Below are positions 30,224 through 38,565 of a DNA stretch of 63,274 nt, piece after piece. The notes beneath the pieces were generated by a model. That model was not told the DNA's origin. It saw nothing but the letters and a program-made list of their open reading frames with translations, and made no database searches. Made by a program: the position numbers and the translations under genes. Source of the DNA: CAZAYY01 sp964489525 (GTDB lineage: Bacteria > Chloroflexota > Anaerolineae > Anaerolineales > JABWBV01); assembly GCA_964489525.1 (NCBI GenBank), contig CAZAYY010000022.1:1-63274 (forward strand), in the 5' to 3' direction. The stretch's first letter is position 1. Every line of letters begins with the position of its first letter.

Positions 30224-30531
30224 GATTTAACCGTAAACCTGCTCAACGTCGCGCCAGCTGACCAGGCTGCCAGCGCTAATTGGCACAATTTGTACAAATC
30301 CGCAATCCAAATGCATATTTGTACAAACTCATCCCCCACCCGCTCGCCCGATAACCCATTTTACATCGTTACCCCCCCTTGGGGGAACTGAAATTTCGTC
30401 GGTTTACTCCATGTTTTTTTATATCTTAATTGCCAGACACTGTGATGTACATTAAATTGTGGTCATTTCCTTGAGCGTAAGATGGTGGAGCTAACTGCCG
30501 CCACTCTTGAAAACTCATTCCCAATCTTTTC

Positions 30532-31275
30532 ATGTTGACAGGAACACCAAACTCCGGTAAAGTTAGGGCCGTTCGCTTTAAAACTCAGTTTAATACGTGG
30601 AGGCCTCCCTTGTTGACTGCATTGTACGCTTTCTATACCCTTGCGCTGCTTACCTGCCTGGTCTTTGCCGTTCGCTGGTGGCGGGTCCGGCCCACCTCCT
30701 ACGGTGTCCTGTTCCTGGTTGTGCTGGCCGGGCTGGTTTACGATAACCTGATCATTGCTTTAGGCGCTCGGGTGGGGGAGGGCGATTTGCTCAAAACCCT
30801 GAGCGCCGGCCGCTTTTACCTGCACGGTCTGCTGACGCCGGTATTGGTGATTTTTGCCTTTGGGGTGCTGCGCCAGGCAGGGGTGGGTTGGGCGCAAAGC
30901 GGTTGGGCCCACGCCCTGGTTTGTCTTGTGGCTTCTGCGCTCATCGGCTATGGGGTGTACCGGGATATTATCCTGCTTGACCTGCAGCCCGTGGTGCAGT
31001 TGGATATTCTGCGCTACACAAGCGCGGGCAGCAAAGGCCCGCCGATTGGGTCCATTGGTACCATCCTGGTGTTGATCGGGTTGGGGGCTTCCCTGTGGCG
31101 GAAAACAGGCTGGCTGTGGCTGGCGCTGGGCGCCCTGGCTATGTTTGTGGCTGCGGGGGTGGGCACCGGCGAGCGCCTCTTCCTGGCGAACCTGGGGGAG
31201 GTTATCCTGGGGATTTCTTTGTTGGTCACCGGCCTGCGGTTTTTTGAACCCGCGGTGAGGAAGCCGGCGGGGTAA
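30532..31275 (+). CDS. Hypothetical multi-pass membrane protein
   Basis: A 247-residue protein with about seven hydrophobic helices, beginning near residue 28 (LLTALYAFYTLALLTCLVF) and ending near residue 240. It has no motif that I recognise. The ATG at 30532 has no good ribosome site, and a TTG at 30613 just before the first helix is an alternative start. It stands alone between the 196-bp repeats and the convergent propeller gene. Integral inner-membrane location is well supported; function is not. Confidence 0.7.
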   Translation: MLTGTPNSGKVRAVRFKTQFNTWRPPLLTALYAFYTLALLTCLVFAVRWWRVRPTSYGVLFLVVLAGLVYDNLIIALGARVGEGDLLKTLSAGRFYLHGLLTPVLVIFAFGVLRQAGVGWAQSGWAHALVCLVASALIGYGVYRDIILLDLQPVVQLDILRYTSAGSKGPPIGSIGTILVLIGLGASLWRKTGWLWLALGALAMFVAAGVGTGERLFLANLGEVILGISLLVTGLRFFEPAVRKPAG

Positions 31276-31340
31276 ACGGCTGGTTTCACAGGGATTTTGC
31301 CGCGAATTGCGCGAAGGACGCGAAAGAACAACCGGGGGTT

Positions 31341-31400
31341 CTTGCGGCTTTTAAGCCCCCCATTTTGAGGTCCAGGCAAAATGGGGGAAGCCGTCGCAAG
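31341..31400. terminator. Long hairpin between convergent genes
   Basis: CCCCCATTTTG (31357-31367) pairs with CAAAATGGGGG (31377-31387). An outer stem joins CTTGCGGCTT (31341-31350) with AAGCCGTCGCAAG (31388-31400) apart from small bulges. It lies between two converging genes and could stop both transcripts, though no T-tract follows. A mobile palindromic repeat is the alternative. Confidence 0.5.
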
Positions 31401-31438
31401 GCCGGAGGGGGGCAGCGGCATTGGGCCGCCCCAAGTCC

Positions 31439-32731
31439 CTATTTTGACTGGGCGGCCCAATCCAGTTCGTAGACGTCGTCTATGGCCACGGGTATTTCGA
31501 ACAGACGGGTTTCGCTGCCATCCGGGGATACCAGGTATACCTTGCGCTCGAGCAGGGCAATATAGGCGATGGATTGCCCATCGGGCGACCAGGCGGGTTC
31601 CCATTCGGTTCTTTCGCCCTGGGTGAGCTGGCACTGGTTGTCGCCATCGGCTGCCATTGTGTAGAGGTCATAGTTGTTATACGCCATTCCGCTGCCCCGG
31701 TTGGAGGCGAATACAATCCACTGCCCATCGGGTGACCAGGCGGGGTTGACGTCCTGGGCTTTGTTTGTGGTCAGGCGGCGCACATTCTGGCCGTTGATGT
31801 CCATGACGTAAATATCATCGTTGCCATCCCGGTTGGAGACAAACACAATTTGGGTGCCGTCGGGGGAGATTCGGGCGTCGCTGTCCCACCCCGGTGAATT
31901 CGTCAGCCTGCGCAACCCGCTCCCGTCTGCCTGGACCATGAATAACTCGGTGTCTTTCTCTTCAGATAACCCGGTGAAGAGCAGCGACTGGCCATCCGGC
32001 GTCCAGGATAGGTCTTCCAGCTTGTTCAGCCCGGCTATCAAAGCAGGGCCAATTTCGCCCTGGGCGCTGCGCAGGCGCAGTTCGAACTGGCGGGTGGTCA
32101 GGTCCTGGGTTACCAGGGCGAGTTGGGTGCCGTCCGGCGACCAGGCAGGCCCTCGCCCCCAATACGATTTATCTATCTGGAAAACGAACTGGTTATCGGG
32201 CGTCACGGCCAAAATGGTGCGCGTTTCCAGGTCACTGTCTGCCGGGACCTTTACCGCCAGGGCAAGCGGGCCGTTGGGCCGGCCGCTGATGGCAGATGGG
32301 GTTGGCAGGACTTCGCAGTTGTTAAAGATGTCTACCCGGTTGGAATTTAACACCCATACACCCCCGGCCACGCCCCCTGCCAGCAAGCCGAAAACCAGCG
32401 TGCTGACCAGCATCCCGGTGGCGACGGGGGAAACCGGCTGGCCTTTGCGCCAGGCCGAGAGCAGGCTGGCGAAAAAGTACAGCCCAATTCCAATAAAGTA
32501 CAACAGAAAAGCGCCGCCAATTAGCGGGATTATGGCGATGAGCGACCAGCCAACCACAGTCACAATGGCATATAATACGCCGCACAACCCACCAGGCATG
32601 GACCCGCCGCCCATTTCACAGCTGAGCACATTTGCGGCTGCCATACTGCCAAACATGACCAAAAATGGCAGACCCGCCAGCAAAATCAGGATCAACAGGA
32701 GCTTTAAGTTAAGTAGAACGCCGCGTTTCAT
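31439..32731 (-). CDS. Membrane-anchored TolB-like beta-propeller protein
   Basis: A 430-residue protein. Residues 1-125 hold about three membrane helices (VLLNLKLLLILILLAGLPFL and later ones). The rest is a TolB/PD40-type propeller: repeats such as PAWSPDGTQLALV, ISPDGTQIVFVSNRDGNDDI and PAWSPDGQWIVFASNRG, ending GSETRLFEIPVAIDD. Propeller lies outside the membrane. GGAGAAG upstream decides the ATG at 32731. No Tol partners are nearby, so this is not the E. coli Tol system but a general propeller of unknown ligand. Confidence 0.83.
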   Translation of the reverse strand: MKRGVLLNLKLLLILILLAGLPFLVMFGSMAAANVLSCEMGGGSMPGGLCGVLYAIVTVVGWSLIAIIPLIGGAFLLYFIGIGLYFFASLLSAWRKGQPVSPVATGMLVSTLVFGLLAGGVAGGVWVLNSNRVDIFNNCEVLPTPSAISGRPNGPLALAVKVPADSDLETRTILAVTPDNQFVFQIDKSYWGRGPAWSPDGTQLALVTQDLTTRQFELRLRSAQGEIGPALIAGLNKLEDLSWTPDGQSLLFTGLSEEKDTELFMVQADGSGLRRLTNSPGWDSDARISPDGTQIVFVSNRDGNDDIYVMDINGQNVRRLTTNKAQDVNPAWSPDGQWIVFASNRGSGMAYNNYDLYTMAADGDNQCQLTQGERTEWEPAWSPDGQSIAYIALLERKVYLVSPDGSETRLFEIPVAIDDVYELDWAAQSK

Positions 32732-33080
32732 CGCTTCTCCTTTGGTATAGAAAAATATTAACTGCACACCCATCCCAAGGGCGGCGTAGGTCGAGTCATA
32801 AAAAAAATCGTTTGTTCAGGTGAAAAAAATATTATAACAGGGCTTAAGGCCTGTATGCGATCAGGTTGGAGTTTGCAAAGGGTGGACAAAATGGTTTCAA
32901 CCTGGAATGTAGGTGATGGCACATTTGGACGAGATTACACGGACAACCACAGAGAGCCACGGAGATTTTTATTTATCTCGGGGGCGCTCTGCCCTTCTCA
33001 GCAGCTTTGTTCGAGATATTGCGAACAGCGCCGCTGGAAGGGTATGGGGGTGGGCCGGGTGTTGATTTTGGCGCTCCCGG
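32732..33080. other. Spacer with a dispersed repeat
   Basis: 349 bases between two minus-strand genes. It contains an AT-rich stretch (32800-32845) that may hold the promoter of the propeller gene and a copy of a repeat beginning GATTACACGGACAACCACAG (32932-32951) that continues to about 32970. Related copies lie near 45384 and 50994. No gene is seen. Confidence 0.5.
32931..32970. repeat. Dispersed intergenic repeat, copy 1
   Basis: GATTACAC followed by ACCACAGAGAGCCACGGAGA. The same words recur at about 45382-45427 and, shortened, at 50994-51030. The preceding TGGAATGTA at 32902 is also shared with 45365. All copies lie between genes. Confidence 0.6.
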
Positions 33081-33503
33081 TTACTCCGAACGCTCCCGGT
33101 TGAGGCGCACATACCGGATGGCCAGGACGAGCAGCCCGCTGAAGACGCCAGCAAGGTGAAAAGGCAAAAACAGCATCAGCTCCACGGGCTGCCCGAGGCT
33201 ATATTTCAGGTAAAAGTAGGGTGCCCAAACCAGCACGCCGAGCAAAATGAGCCCATGCCCCAGTTTTTTTAGCCGGCCAGTTCCCTGGTTGGCCGGGGTT
33301 TCGGGCTGCCCCAGCTTTTTCAGGCGTGAACCACCAATCACCCCCAAAAGATGGAATGGCAAAAACCAGGCCACGGAGGGGGTTTCGCCCATCACGCGCA
33401 AAACAATAAAAGGCACCCAGACCAGAACGCCCAACAAAACCAGCGCCTGGCCAGTGCGCCGCACCGCTGCGCCGCTAAAATTTGTCGTAAACGATTTCAA
33501 CAT
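33081..33503 (-). CDS. Small membrane protein with an internal duplication
   Basis: A 140-residue protein with four predicted membrane helices arranged as two similar halves. Residues 15-58 (RRTGQALVLLGVLVWVPF ... FLPFHLLGVIGG) match residues 80-123 (KKLGHGLILLGVLVWAPY ... FLPFHLAGVFSG). Each half has a LLGVLVW helix and a FLPFHL helix. The halves are joined by a polar linker. I do not recognise a family. It is probably an inner-membrane protein that arose by tandem duplication. Confidence 0.7.
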   Translation of the reverse strand: MLKSFTTNFSGAAVRRTGQALVLLGVLVWVPFIVLRVMGETPSVAWFLPFHLLGVIGGSRLKKLGQPETPANQGTGRLKKLGHGLILLGVLVWAPYFYLKYSLGQPVELMLFLPFHLAGVFSGLLVLAIRYVRLNRERSE

Positions 33504-33743
33504 ACGATGAAAGCCTTATTGGGTCGGGATAGATACGTGGGGACTATTTTATCACCGGATCGGGTGGAAAAAACCGCAAAACCGGGCTTGTTATCCATAT
33601 CTTATTATCCACAATGCAAGAGCTTTAGGAAAAGTGCCCGGGAAACAAAGACAGAAGCCTGCCAGGGTCTCCTGTCTTTGTTAGGTTCTTTGGTGTTTCA
33701 AACGTGGCTGCCAGGCGCAGGGGCATATCCGCCTGGCGGACCC

Positions 33744-36700
33744 TTATTCGCTGTCAGGCGGGGGCACCATGTCTGCCGGCCCTACCAGGGTTTGGAGTTT
33801 GCTGGTGTATTCGATGTAGCAGGTTTCCTCGGTTTCGGTGGTGTTGCCATCCGCGTCCTCTGTGACAACCAGCGTGTGGATGTCGTATTTCATGGAGGCT
33901 GTGCCGTCCAGCACCCACTTAACCTCGCCTAGCTCTGCGGCGTCAGCCGGTAAATTCTGCTCCTCTGCAAGGGCGATATGGGTGTAGGTGTAGCTTCCCT
34001 GGAAAGTGCCCCAAAAGGCAAAGCCGAAACACCCGCTTAACCACACCCCTGCCAGCAGGGCCACCAGTGCCAGGGGCAGCCAGCGCTTCAGCGCCAGCCG
34101 GGGCCCATTTGTACCGCTGGTTTGCAGGTATACCGTTCCCACCCCGCCCAGGGCCAGGAAACCCAGCAGGGCAAGGTTCGCCGGGAGGGTGTTCTGGTTT
34201 GTGGGTGCTGCTGAAAGGCGCACGCCCGGGCTGCCGCCTGGCCAGGGCAGCCAACTGCTGTCGGTGGGCCTGGGAATATCAATCAGGTAATCCAGAACAA
34301 TCTTGTCGGGTTCGACAAGGATGGTGGCCTGGGCCAACACATCTGCGTCAACCTCACCCAACGAACCCTCCCAGGTATATTTTGTGCCGTTGGTTACCCC
34401 TGGGTCGGACACGAAGGTCCCATATGCGGCTAGAAATCCGGCAAAATCGATGGCTTCCATCGGCTCGTCGCTGTCCGGGCAGTTCATCACAACTGCCCGA
34501 GATTCTGAAAGGATGCTGGCCCAGTCTCCGCTCAGGTCCAACGGGCCAACCACGGCTTTGAAGGTTTTGTCGGCGTCGTGGGCAGCGGCGGCCAGGCGGA
34601 TCAACCCGATGCCCAACTTATCCGACAGCGGGCCGAGCACCAGTTCTTCGGCGCCGTCGTGGTATTCCGGGATGCCGTTATCCAGTGAATACCACACCGG
34701 GGTTCCGGGCGATATGGTTAATAAGCCGGGCACGGCGGTGAAGCCTTCCCCGCCGCCGGTTGAGGAACCTTTGCCGTTGCTCACCCACAAGGGGTAGACC
34801 CCGCCGTGGGAAATGGTGGTTTCCACGGTTACCTCGTAGTCCCCGGTTTTGCGAATGCGGGTCCCCGACAGGCTGGTATCGATGATCGAAGATTGGGTGT
34901 TTTTAAGCCAGATGTAATCGCCAAAGCCTTTGCCGGTTCTGAAGGCATCGGGAATGGTGGCATCGCCGCGCCCAAAAATGGGTTGGGAGCCGAGGGTGAA
35001 GCGGGCCATATCGTTGGCATTGCGGTAGTAGTCGTCGCGGGCCAAGCTGGAAGGGTAGCTGCCGGCGTTGGTCAGGCTGGCAAACTCGGCGGGAGAAATG
35101 GCGCAGTTCGAGCCATCATCACAAATGCTGATGTACATCTGAACTGCCTGGACATAGCGCGCCCCTTCACCCCAGTCCCAGTGAAACGGGGTAGCCTGCC
35201 AGGCAAGCTGTTCGCCAACCTCGGCCACGCCGTAGGTGCTGATGGTGTGACCGATGCAGGCGGCGTCAATCAGGTAGCTGCCGTTTTCTGCACCCATTTC
35301 CAGCCACCAGGCCCGGTCGTTAACCAGTGCGGCCGCATTCATCACATAGGCATCATCCTGAATCCAGTGGAACAATTCGTGCGCCAGGGTGCAATTACCT
35401 TTGCCGCCCAGCAGCTCGCTCACAACACCCCAGCCCAGGTAAATGTTGCCAGTTTTCTGGCTGTAATTGGGTTCTTTTTCTTTCATGCTGATCACCAGGT
35501 AGACCGGGTTGCTGCCGCTGATGGCGGCGTTGGTGAAGCCAGCCTGCTGGTAGCTGGTCATGATGGCTGTCACGCTGCGGATGAGCTGGTCAATGGTTTC
35601 CTCGGCCTGCAGGTGGCTGCCGCCGCCCAGGGATGCGGGCATTTCGGTGTTCCAGTACAGCACATACACCGAACCCGCCTGGTTGGTGCGGCAGCGGTTG
35701 CCCCGCCAGATGTTGGGGATGCAGCTGGTCACGTCTGGCTGCTCGGCGGGACGGGCCAGGTGGGCCTGCCCGGTGGGGGGCTGGCTGGCGCCTTCGTTGG
35801 GGGTGACCACGAAATAGCGGTTGGGCAGGGTGGCGCTGGCCAGCGTGGGGTAGCTGTCCACTGCCCCCGGCGCACCCAGGAAAGGCTGCACGTTAAAAAA
35901 GCCGTTTTCTGGTGCGCCGGGCATGATGGCCAGGTATTGGTCATCCACCAACACTGCCAGCCGGGAGTTGGGAGATGGGGCGGGCAGGCGCAGTTCGGCC
36001 CGGCCTGCGCCGTCCAGGTTGGTGGACTGCACACTGTAGGCCAGACTGTCTACCTGGTACGATTTTTCAAGCTCGGTTTGCAGGTCAGCGCTCAGGCTGG
36101 CGCTTTGCATGGTGATGGCTTCTTCGCCGGGAAGGGTTTCTGCCGGGATGGCCAGGCTGGCGCCGTATTCGTCTGATATGCCCCCTTGTCCGGCGGTGAT
36201 GCTTTGGGTGGATTCCACTTTGGGCGGGGCAGGGACGAAATCGGTCTCGCCCGCCAGCCCGCTTCCACCCACAATCGGGATGCGCCCGCCTTCCAGCAGC
36301 CCGCTGACGTTAGGGTACAGCCGCCAGATTCCCACGCCGATGCCCACCAGGCACAGGCACAGCACCACCAACACCACACCCCACAGTACCCCCCGCCCGG
36401 ACCGGCGTTTGTCCGCCGGTTTTGGGTTGGAATAGGCAGAGGCGGGTACACTTACCATGGCCGGTTGGGCTGCAGCGGGCTGAGGCACTGCGGCAGGTTG
36501 GGCTGTTTCCAGGGCCTGGATGACAATGCTGACTGGCCCAAGGGTGGCGGTGGTGTCGGGCGGCAGGGGAACCCACTGCTTGGGTGGAATGGGCGCCTGG
36601 TTGAGCAGCACACCGCTGCTGGACTCCAGGTCAATCAGCCATACCCCATCCGGGTTGACCTGCAGCCGCCCGTGAAAGCGCGAGAGGTTTGGGTCGTTAA

Positions 36701-36812
36701 TGATCAGTTCATTGCCTGGTGACCGTCCGATGGAAAAAGCCCCTTCTTGCAGGGGGATGGATTTCCATTCCGCCGCGCCTTGCACAAAGTAATGCAGGAT
36801 ATATCGGGTCAT
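33744..36812 (-). CDS. FHA-domain membrane protein with an extracytoplasmic HExxH domain
   Basis: A 1022-residue protein. Residues 1-95 form a forkhead-associated domain with GRSPGNELIINDPNLSRFHG, which binds phosphothreonine. A single helix at about 137-163 anchors it. The outer part contains HELFH at H478-H482 and, 22 residues later, WWLEMGAE with E505, the geometry of a gluzincin metallopeptidase. Two further hydrophobic stretches occur near the C-terminus, around residues 885-930. The FHA domain would face the cytosol and the protease domain the outside. No Ser/Thr kinase gene is nearby. Catalysis is inferred from the motif alone. Confidence 0.78.
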   Translation of the reverse strand: MTRYILHYFVQGAAEWKSIPLQEGAFSIGRSPGNELIINDPNLSRFHGRLQVNPDGVWLIDLESSSGVLLNQAPIPPKQWVPLPPDTTATLGPVSIVIQALETAQPAAVPQPAAAQPAMVSVPASAYSNPKPADKRRSGRGVLWGVVLVVLCLCLVGIGVGIWRLYPNVSGLLEGGRIPIVGGSGLAGETDFVPAPPKVESTQSITAGQGGISDEYGASLAIPAETLPGEEAITMQSASLSADLQTELEKSYQVDSLAYSVQSTNLDGAGRAELRLPAPSPNSRLAVLVDDQYLAIMPGAPENGFFNVQPFLGAPGAVDSYPTLASATLPNRYFVVTPNEGASQPPTGQAHLARPAEQPDVTSCIPNIWRGNRCRTNQAGSVYVLYWNTEMPASLGGGSHLQAEETIDQLIRSVTAIMTSYQQAGFTNAAISGSNPVYLVISMKEKEPNYSQKTGNIYLGWGVVSELLGGKGNCTLAHELFHWIQDDAYVMNAAALVNDRAWWLEMGAENGSYLIDAACIGHTISTYGVAEVGEQLAWQATPFHWDWGEGARYVQAVQMYISICDDGSNCAISPAEFASLTNAGSYPSSLARDDYYRNANDMARFTLGSQPIFGRGDATIPDAFRTGKGFGDYIWLKNTQSSIIDTSLSGTRIRKTGDYEVTVETTISHGGVYPLWVSNGKGSSTGGGEGFTAVPGLLTISPGTPVWYSLDNGIPEYHDGAEELVLGPLSDKLGIGLIRLAAAAHDADKTFKAVVGPLDLSGDWASILSESRAVVMNCPDSDEPMEAIDFAGFLAAYGTFVSDPGVTNGTKYTWEGSLGEVDADVLAQATILVEPDKIVLDYLIDIPRPTDSSWLPWPGGSPGVRLSAAPTNQNTLPANLALLGFLALGGVGTVYLQTSGTNGPRLALKRWLPLALVALLAGVWLSGCFGFAFWGTFQGSYTYTHIALAEEQNLPADAAELGEVKWVLDGTASMKYDIHTLVVTEDADGNTTETEETCYIEYTSKLQTLVGPADMVPPPDSE

Positions 36813-37096
36813 TGCTCCTCCGTTCCCCTTTTAAGGGGTTTTTGGCTCAACCAGCTCGGCCATCCCTGGTTTTATCCCCCCTATCCCAAAGCTGGGTCAG
36901 GGCAGATGCCTGCCCTGTTGATTGCTTTGTTATTATTATAGTGATAAGGGTCACAATTGGCAAATGAAGGGTTTTGGGAGTCAGGGGTTTTTTTAAATCA
37001 TAAACCGCTTCCCAGCGACCAGGCAAATTCCCTGCCCGGGGAATGGGGTACAATCATTTTGAACGACGCTTTACACTGCGCAAAGGAGGATCTCTT

Positions 37097-37441
37097 ATGT
37101 ATATGATTATGTTTGTTTTAGACAACCCCGACCAGTTGGACGAAATTTTAACTGCCTGGGAAGGGGTGGGTATTCGCGGTGCAACCATTGTTGAAAGCAC
37201 GGGCATCCAGCGCCTGCGGCGCAATCAAATTCCTATGCGCTACCTTTTTGCAACCACCGGTTTTAAAGAGAAAGGACACCTGACGCTGTTTGTGATTGTG
37301 AACAGTGAGAAGCTTGTTCATGCCTGCCTGGCAGCTACGGAACAGGTGGTTACCGATCTAAACAACCCCAACACCGGGGTGTTTGCAGCCTGGCCCCTGG
37401 CCCTGGTGCGCGGGCTGCCAGACCTGGACATGGAAGGTTAA
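37097..37441 (+). CDS. PII-like small signalling protein
   Basis: A 114-residue protein with the beta-alpha-beta-beta-alpha-beta pattern of PII/GlnB-like proteins: MYMIMFVLDNPDQLDEIL, GIRGATIVES, and HLTLFVIVNSEKLVHACL. The canonical uridylylated Tyr loop of GlnB is not recognisable. AGGAGG lies 8 bases before the ATG, which is preferred to an in-frame upstream ATG at 37043. The exchanger gene starts one base after its stop. By analogy with PII-like proteins beside transporters it may gate or sense transport, which is inference. Confidence 0.68.
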   Translation: MYMIMFVLDNPDQLDEILTAWEGVGIRGATIVESTGIQRLRRNQIPMRYLFATTGFKEKGHLTLFVIVNSEKLVHACLAATEQVVTDLNNPNTGVFAAWPLALVRGLPDLDMEG

Positions 37442-37442
37442 T

Positions 37443-38435
37443 ATGGCCTGGTTTATTTTTTTGATGAGCAGTGCGCTGATTGTTGCCGCCGCTACCCAGC
37501 TGGCCAAGTATGGCGACGTAATTGCTCTGCGCACCGGACTGGGCGGTATGTTCATTGGGGTGCTGCTGCTGGCTGGGGCGACTTCGCTGCCCGAAGTGCT
37601 CACCACGATCAGCTCCCTATCCGAAGGTGTGCCCAATTTGGCGGCAGGCAACCTGTTCGGCTCTAACCTGTTCAATATGTTTTTGTTGGCAGTGATAGAC
37701 CTTCTCCATCACAATCACTACCTTTTGCGCAAAGCGGCACTTAAGCATGCCCTCACCGGCAGCCTGACCGTTTTTATGATTGGCCTGGCAGTTTTTTTCA
37801 TCCTGGCCGATATTGACATCCAGTTGGGTTGGGTGGGGCTCGACAGCCTGGTTATTATGGCCGTGTATATCATTGCTGTGCGCTTTATCCAAACCAACCA
37901 GACCCACTCCATTGGCCAGCCTTCCATCAAACCCGATATCCCGCCAGGGACACCTTCGCTTTGGGTGGGGTTGTTGGGTTTTTCGCTGGCGGTAGTTGCA
38001 TTGATTGTCGTGACGCCCTGGATGGTGCGGGCCAGTGCCGAAATTGCTGAACTCACCGGCCTGGGCACCACATTCGTGGGGACCACTCTGGTAGCGATTG
38101 TTACCTCGCTGCCCGAACTGGTGACCACCATTGCCGCGATTAAGCTGGGCGCTGATGATATGGCCATTGGCAACCTGTTTGGCAGCAACCTGTTCAATAT
38201 GTTTGCACTTGGGCTCACAGACCTTTTTTACGCCCAGGGGCGCTTTCTGAGTATGATTGACCCCGCATTTTTACTGGTGGGCATGCTCGGTTTGCTGATG
38301 ACTGGCCTGGGGCTGATTGGCAACCTGGCCCGCCTGGAGCGCCGCATTTGGATTATTGAGCTGGATGCGCTGGCCTTGATGTTTTTGTATTTTTCGGGGC
38401 TCTGGCTGCTCTACAGCCGCGGCATTACTCCCTGA
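37443..38435 (+). CDS. Ca2+/cation antiporter, CaCA family (YrbG-like)
   Basis: A 330-residue membrane protein with two homologous halves, as in all CaCA exchangers. The alpha repeats are visible as GATSLPEVLTTISS with GNLFGSNLFNM in the first half and TSLPELVTTIAA with GNLFGSNLFNM in the second. The conserved acidic residues E in SLPE are present in both. It exchanges Na+ or H+ for Ca2+ or a related cation. About ten helices are predicted. The ATG follows the stop of the PII-like gene after one base. A tiny gene follows after 5 bases. Confidence 0.92.
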   Translation: MAWFIFLMSSALIVAAATQLAKYGDVIALRTGLGGMFIGVLLLAGATSLPEVLTTISSLSEGVPNLAAGNLFGSNLFNMFLLAVIDLLHHNHYLLRKAALKHALTGSLTVFMIGLAVFFILADIDIQLGWVGLDSLVIMAVYIIAVRFIQTNQTHSIGQPSIKPDIPPGTPSLWVGLLGFSLAVVALIVVTPWMVRASAEIAELTGLGTTFVGTTLVAIVTSLPELVTTIAAIKLGADDMAIGNLFGSNLFNMFALGLTDLFYAQGRFLSMIDPAFLLVGMLGLLMTGLGLIGNLARLERRIWIIELDALALMFLYFSGLWLLYSRGITP

Positions 38436-38440
38436 CCCTG

Positions 38441-38554
38441 ATGATACCCATTGAAATTCTTCTTTTGGGGATTGCGCTCTTGCTTTTGCTGCGATCGCTT
38501 CTTGGCAAACCTACCGTCCTGGTGCAGCCACCCCAGGCGCTCACTGCGGATTGA
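38441..38554 (+). CDS. Tiny single-TM protein (37 residues)
   Basis: A 37-residue open frame, MIPIEILLLGIALLLLLRSL followed by a short Pro/Gln tail. It has one membrane helix and starts 5 bases after the exchanger stop and ends 11 bases before the modA ATG, so it fits an operon. Such microproteins can be transporter subunits or regulators. No ribosome site is obvious, so translation may be coupled to the exchanger gene. Homology unknown. Confidence 0.5.
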   Translation: MIPIEILLLGIALLLLLRSLLGKPTVLVQPPQALTAD

Positions 38555-38565
38555 AGAAGGTTTAT

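Larger units (their letters stand above)
29981..30372. repeat. Perfect tandem duplication of a 196-bp unit
   Basis: Two adjoining copies (29981-30176 and 30177-30372) are identical over all bases I compared, and the boundary motif CCCCCCTTGGGGG recurs a third time at 30373. Each unit carries a terminator hairpin and two TTTGTACAAA palindromes (30093-30102 and 30122-30131, and again at 30289-30298 and 30318-30327). On the minus strand each also has a 29-codon frame (30031-30120 and 30227-30316) that stops just before the hairpin. It may be the duplicated tail of a lost gene. Perfect identity points to a recent event or an assembly effect. Confidence 0.9.

Noticed and set aside
34806..36176. 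Long open frame opposite the FHA protein gene
   Set aside because: Antisense shadow of a well-supported gene; no domain or start signal.
38551..38565. TTG start for modA at 38551
   Set aside because: The ATG at 38566 has GAAGAAGG at proper distance, and the TTG would place the ribosome site inside the gene.
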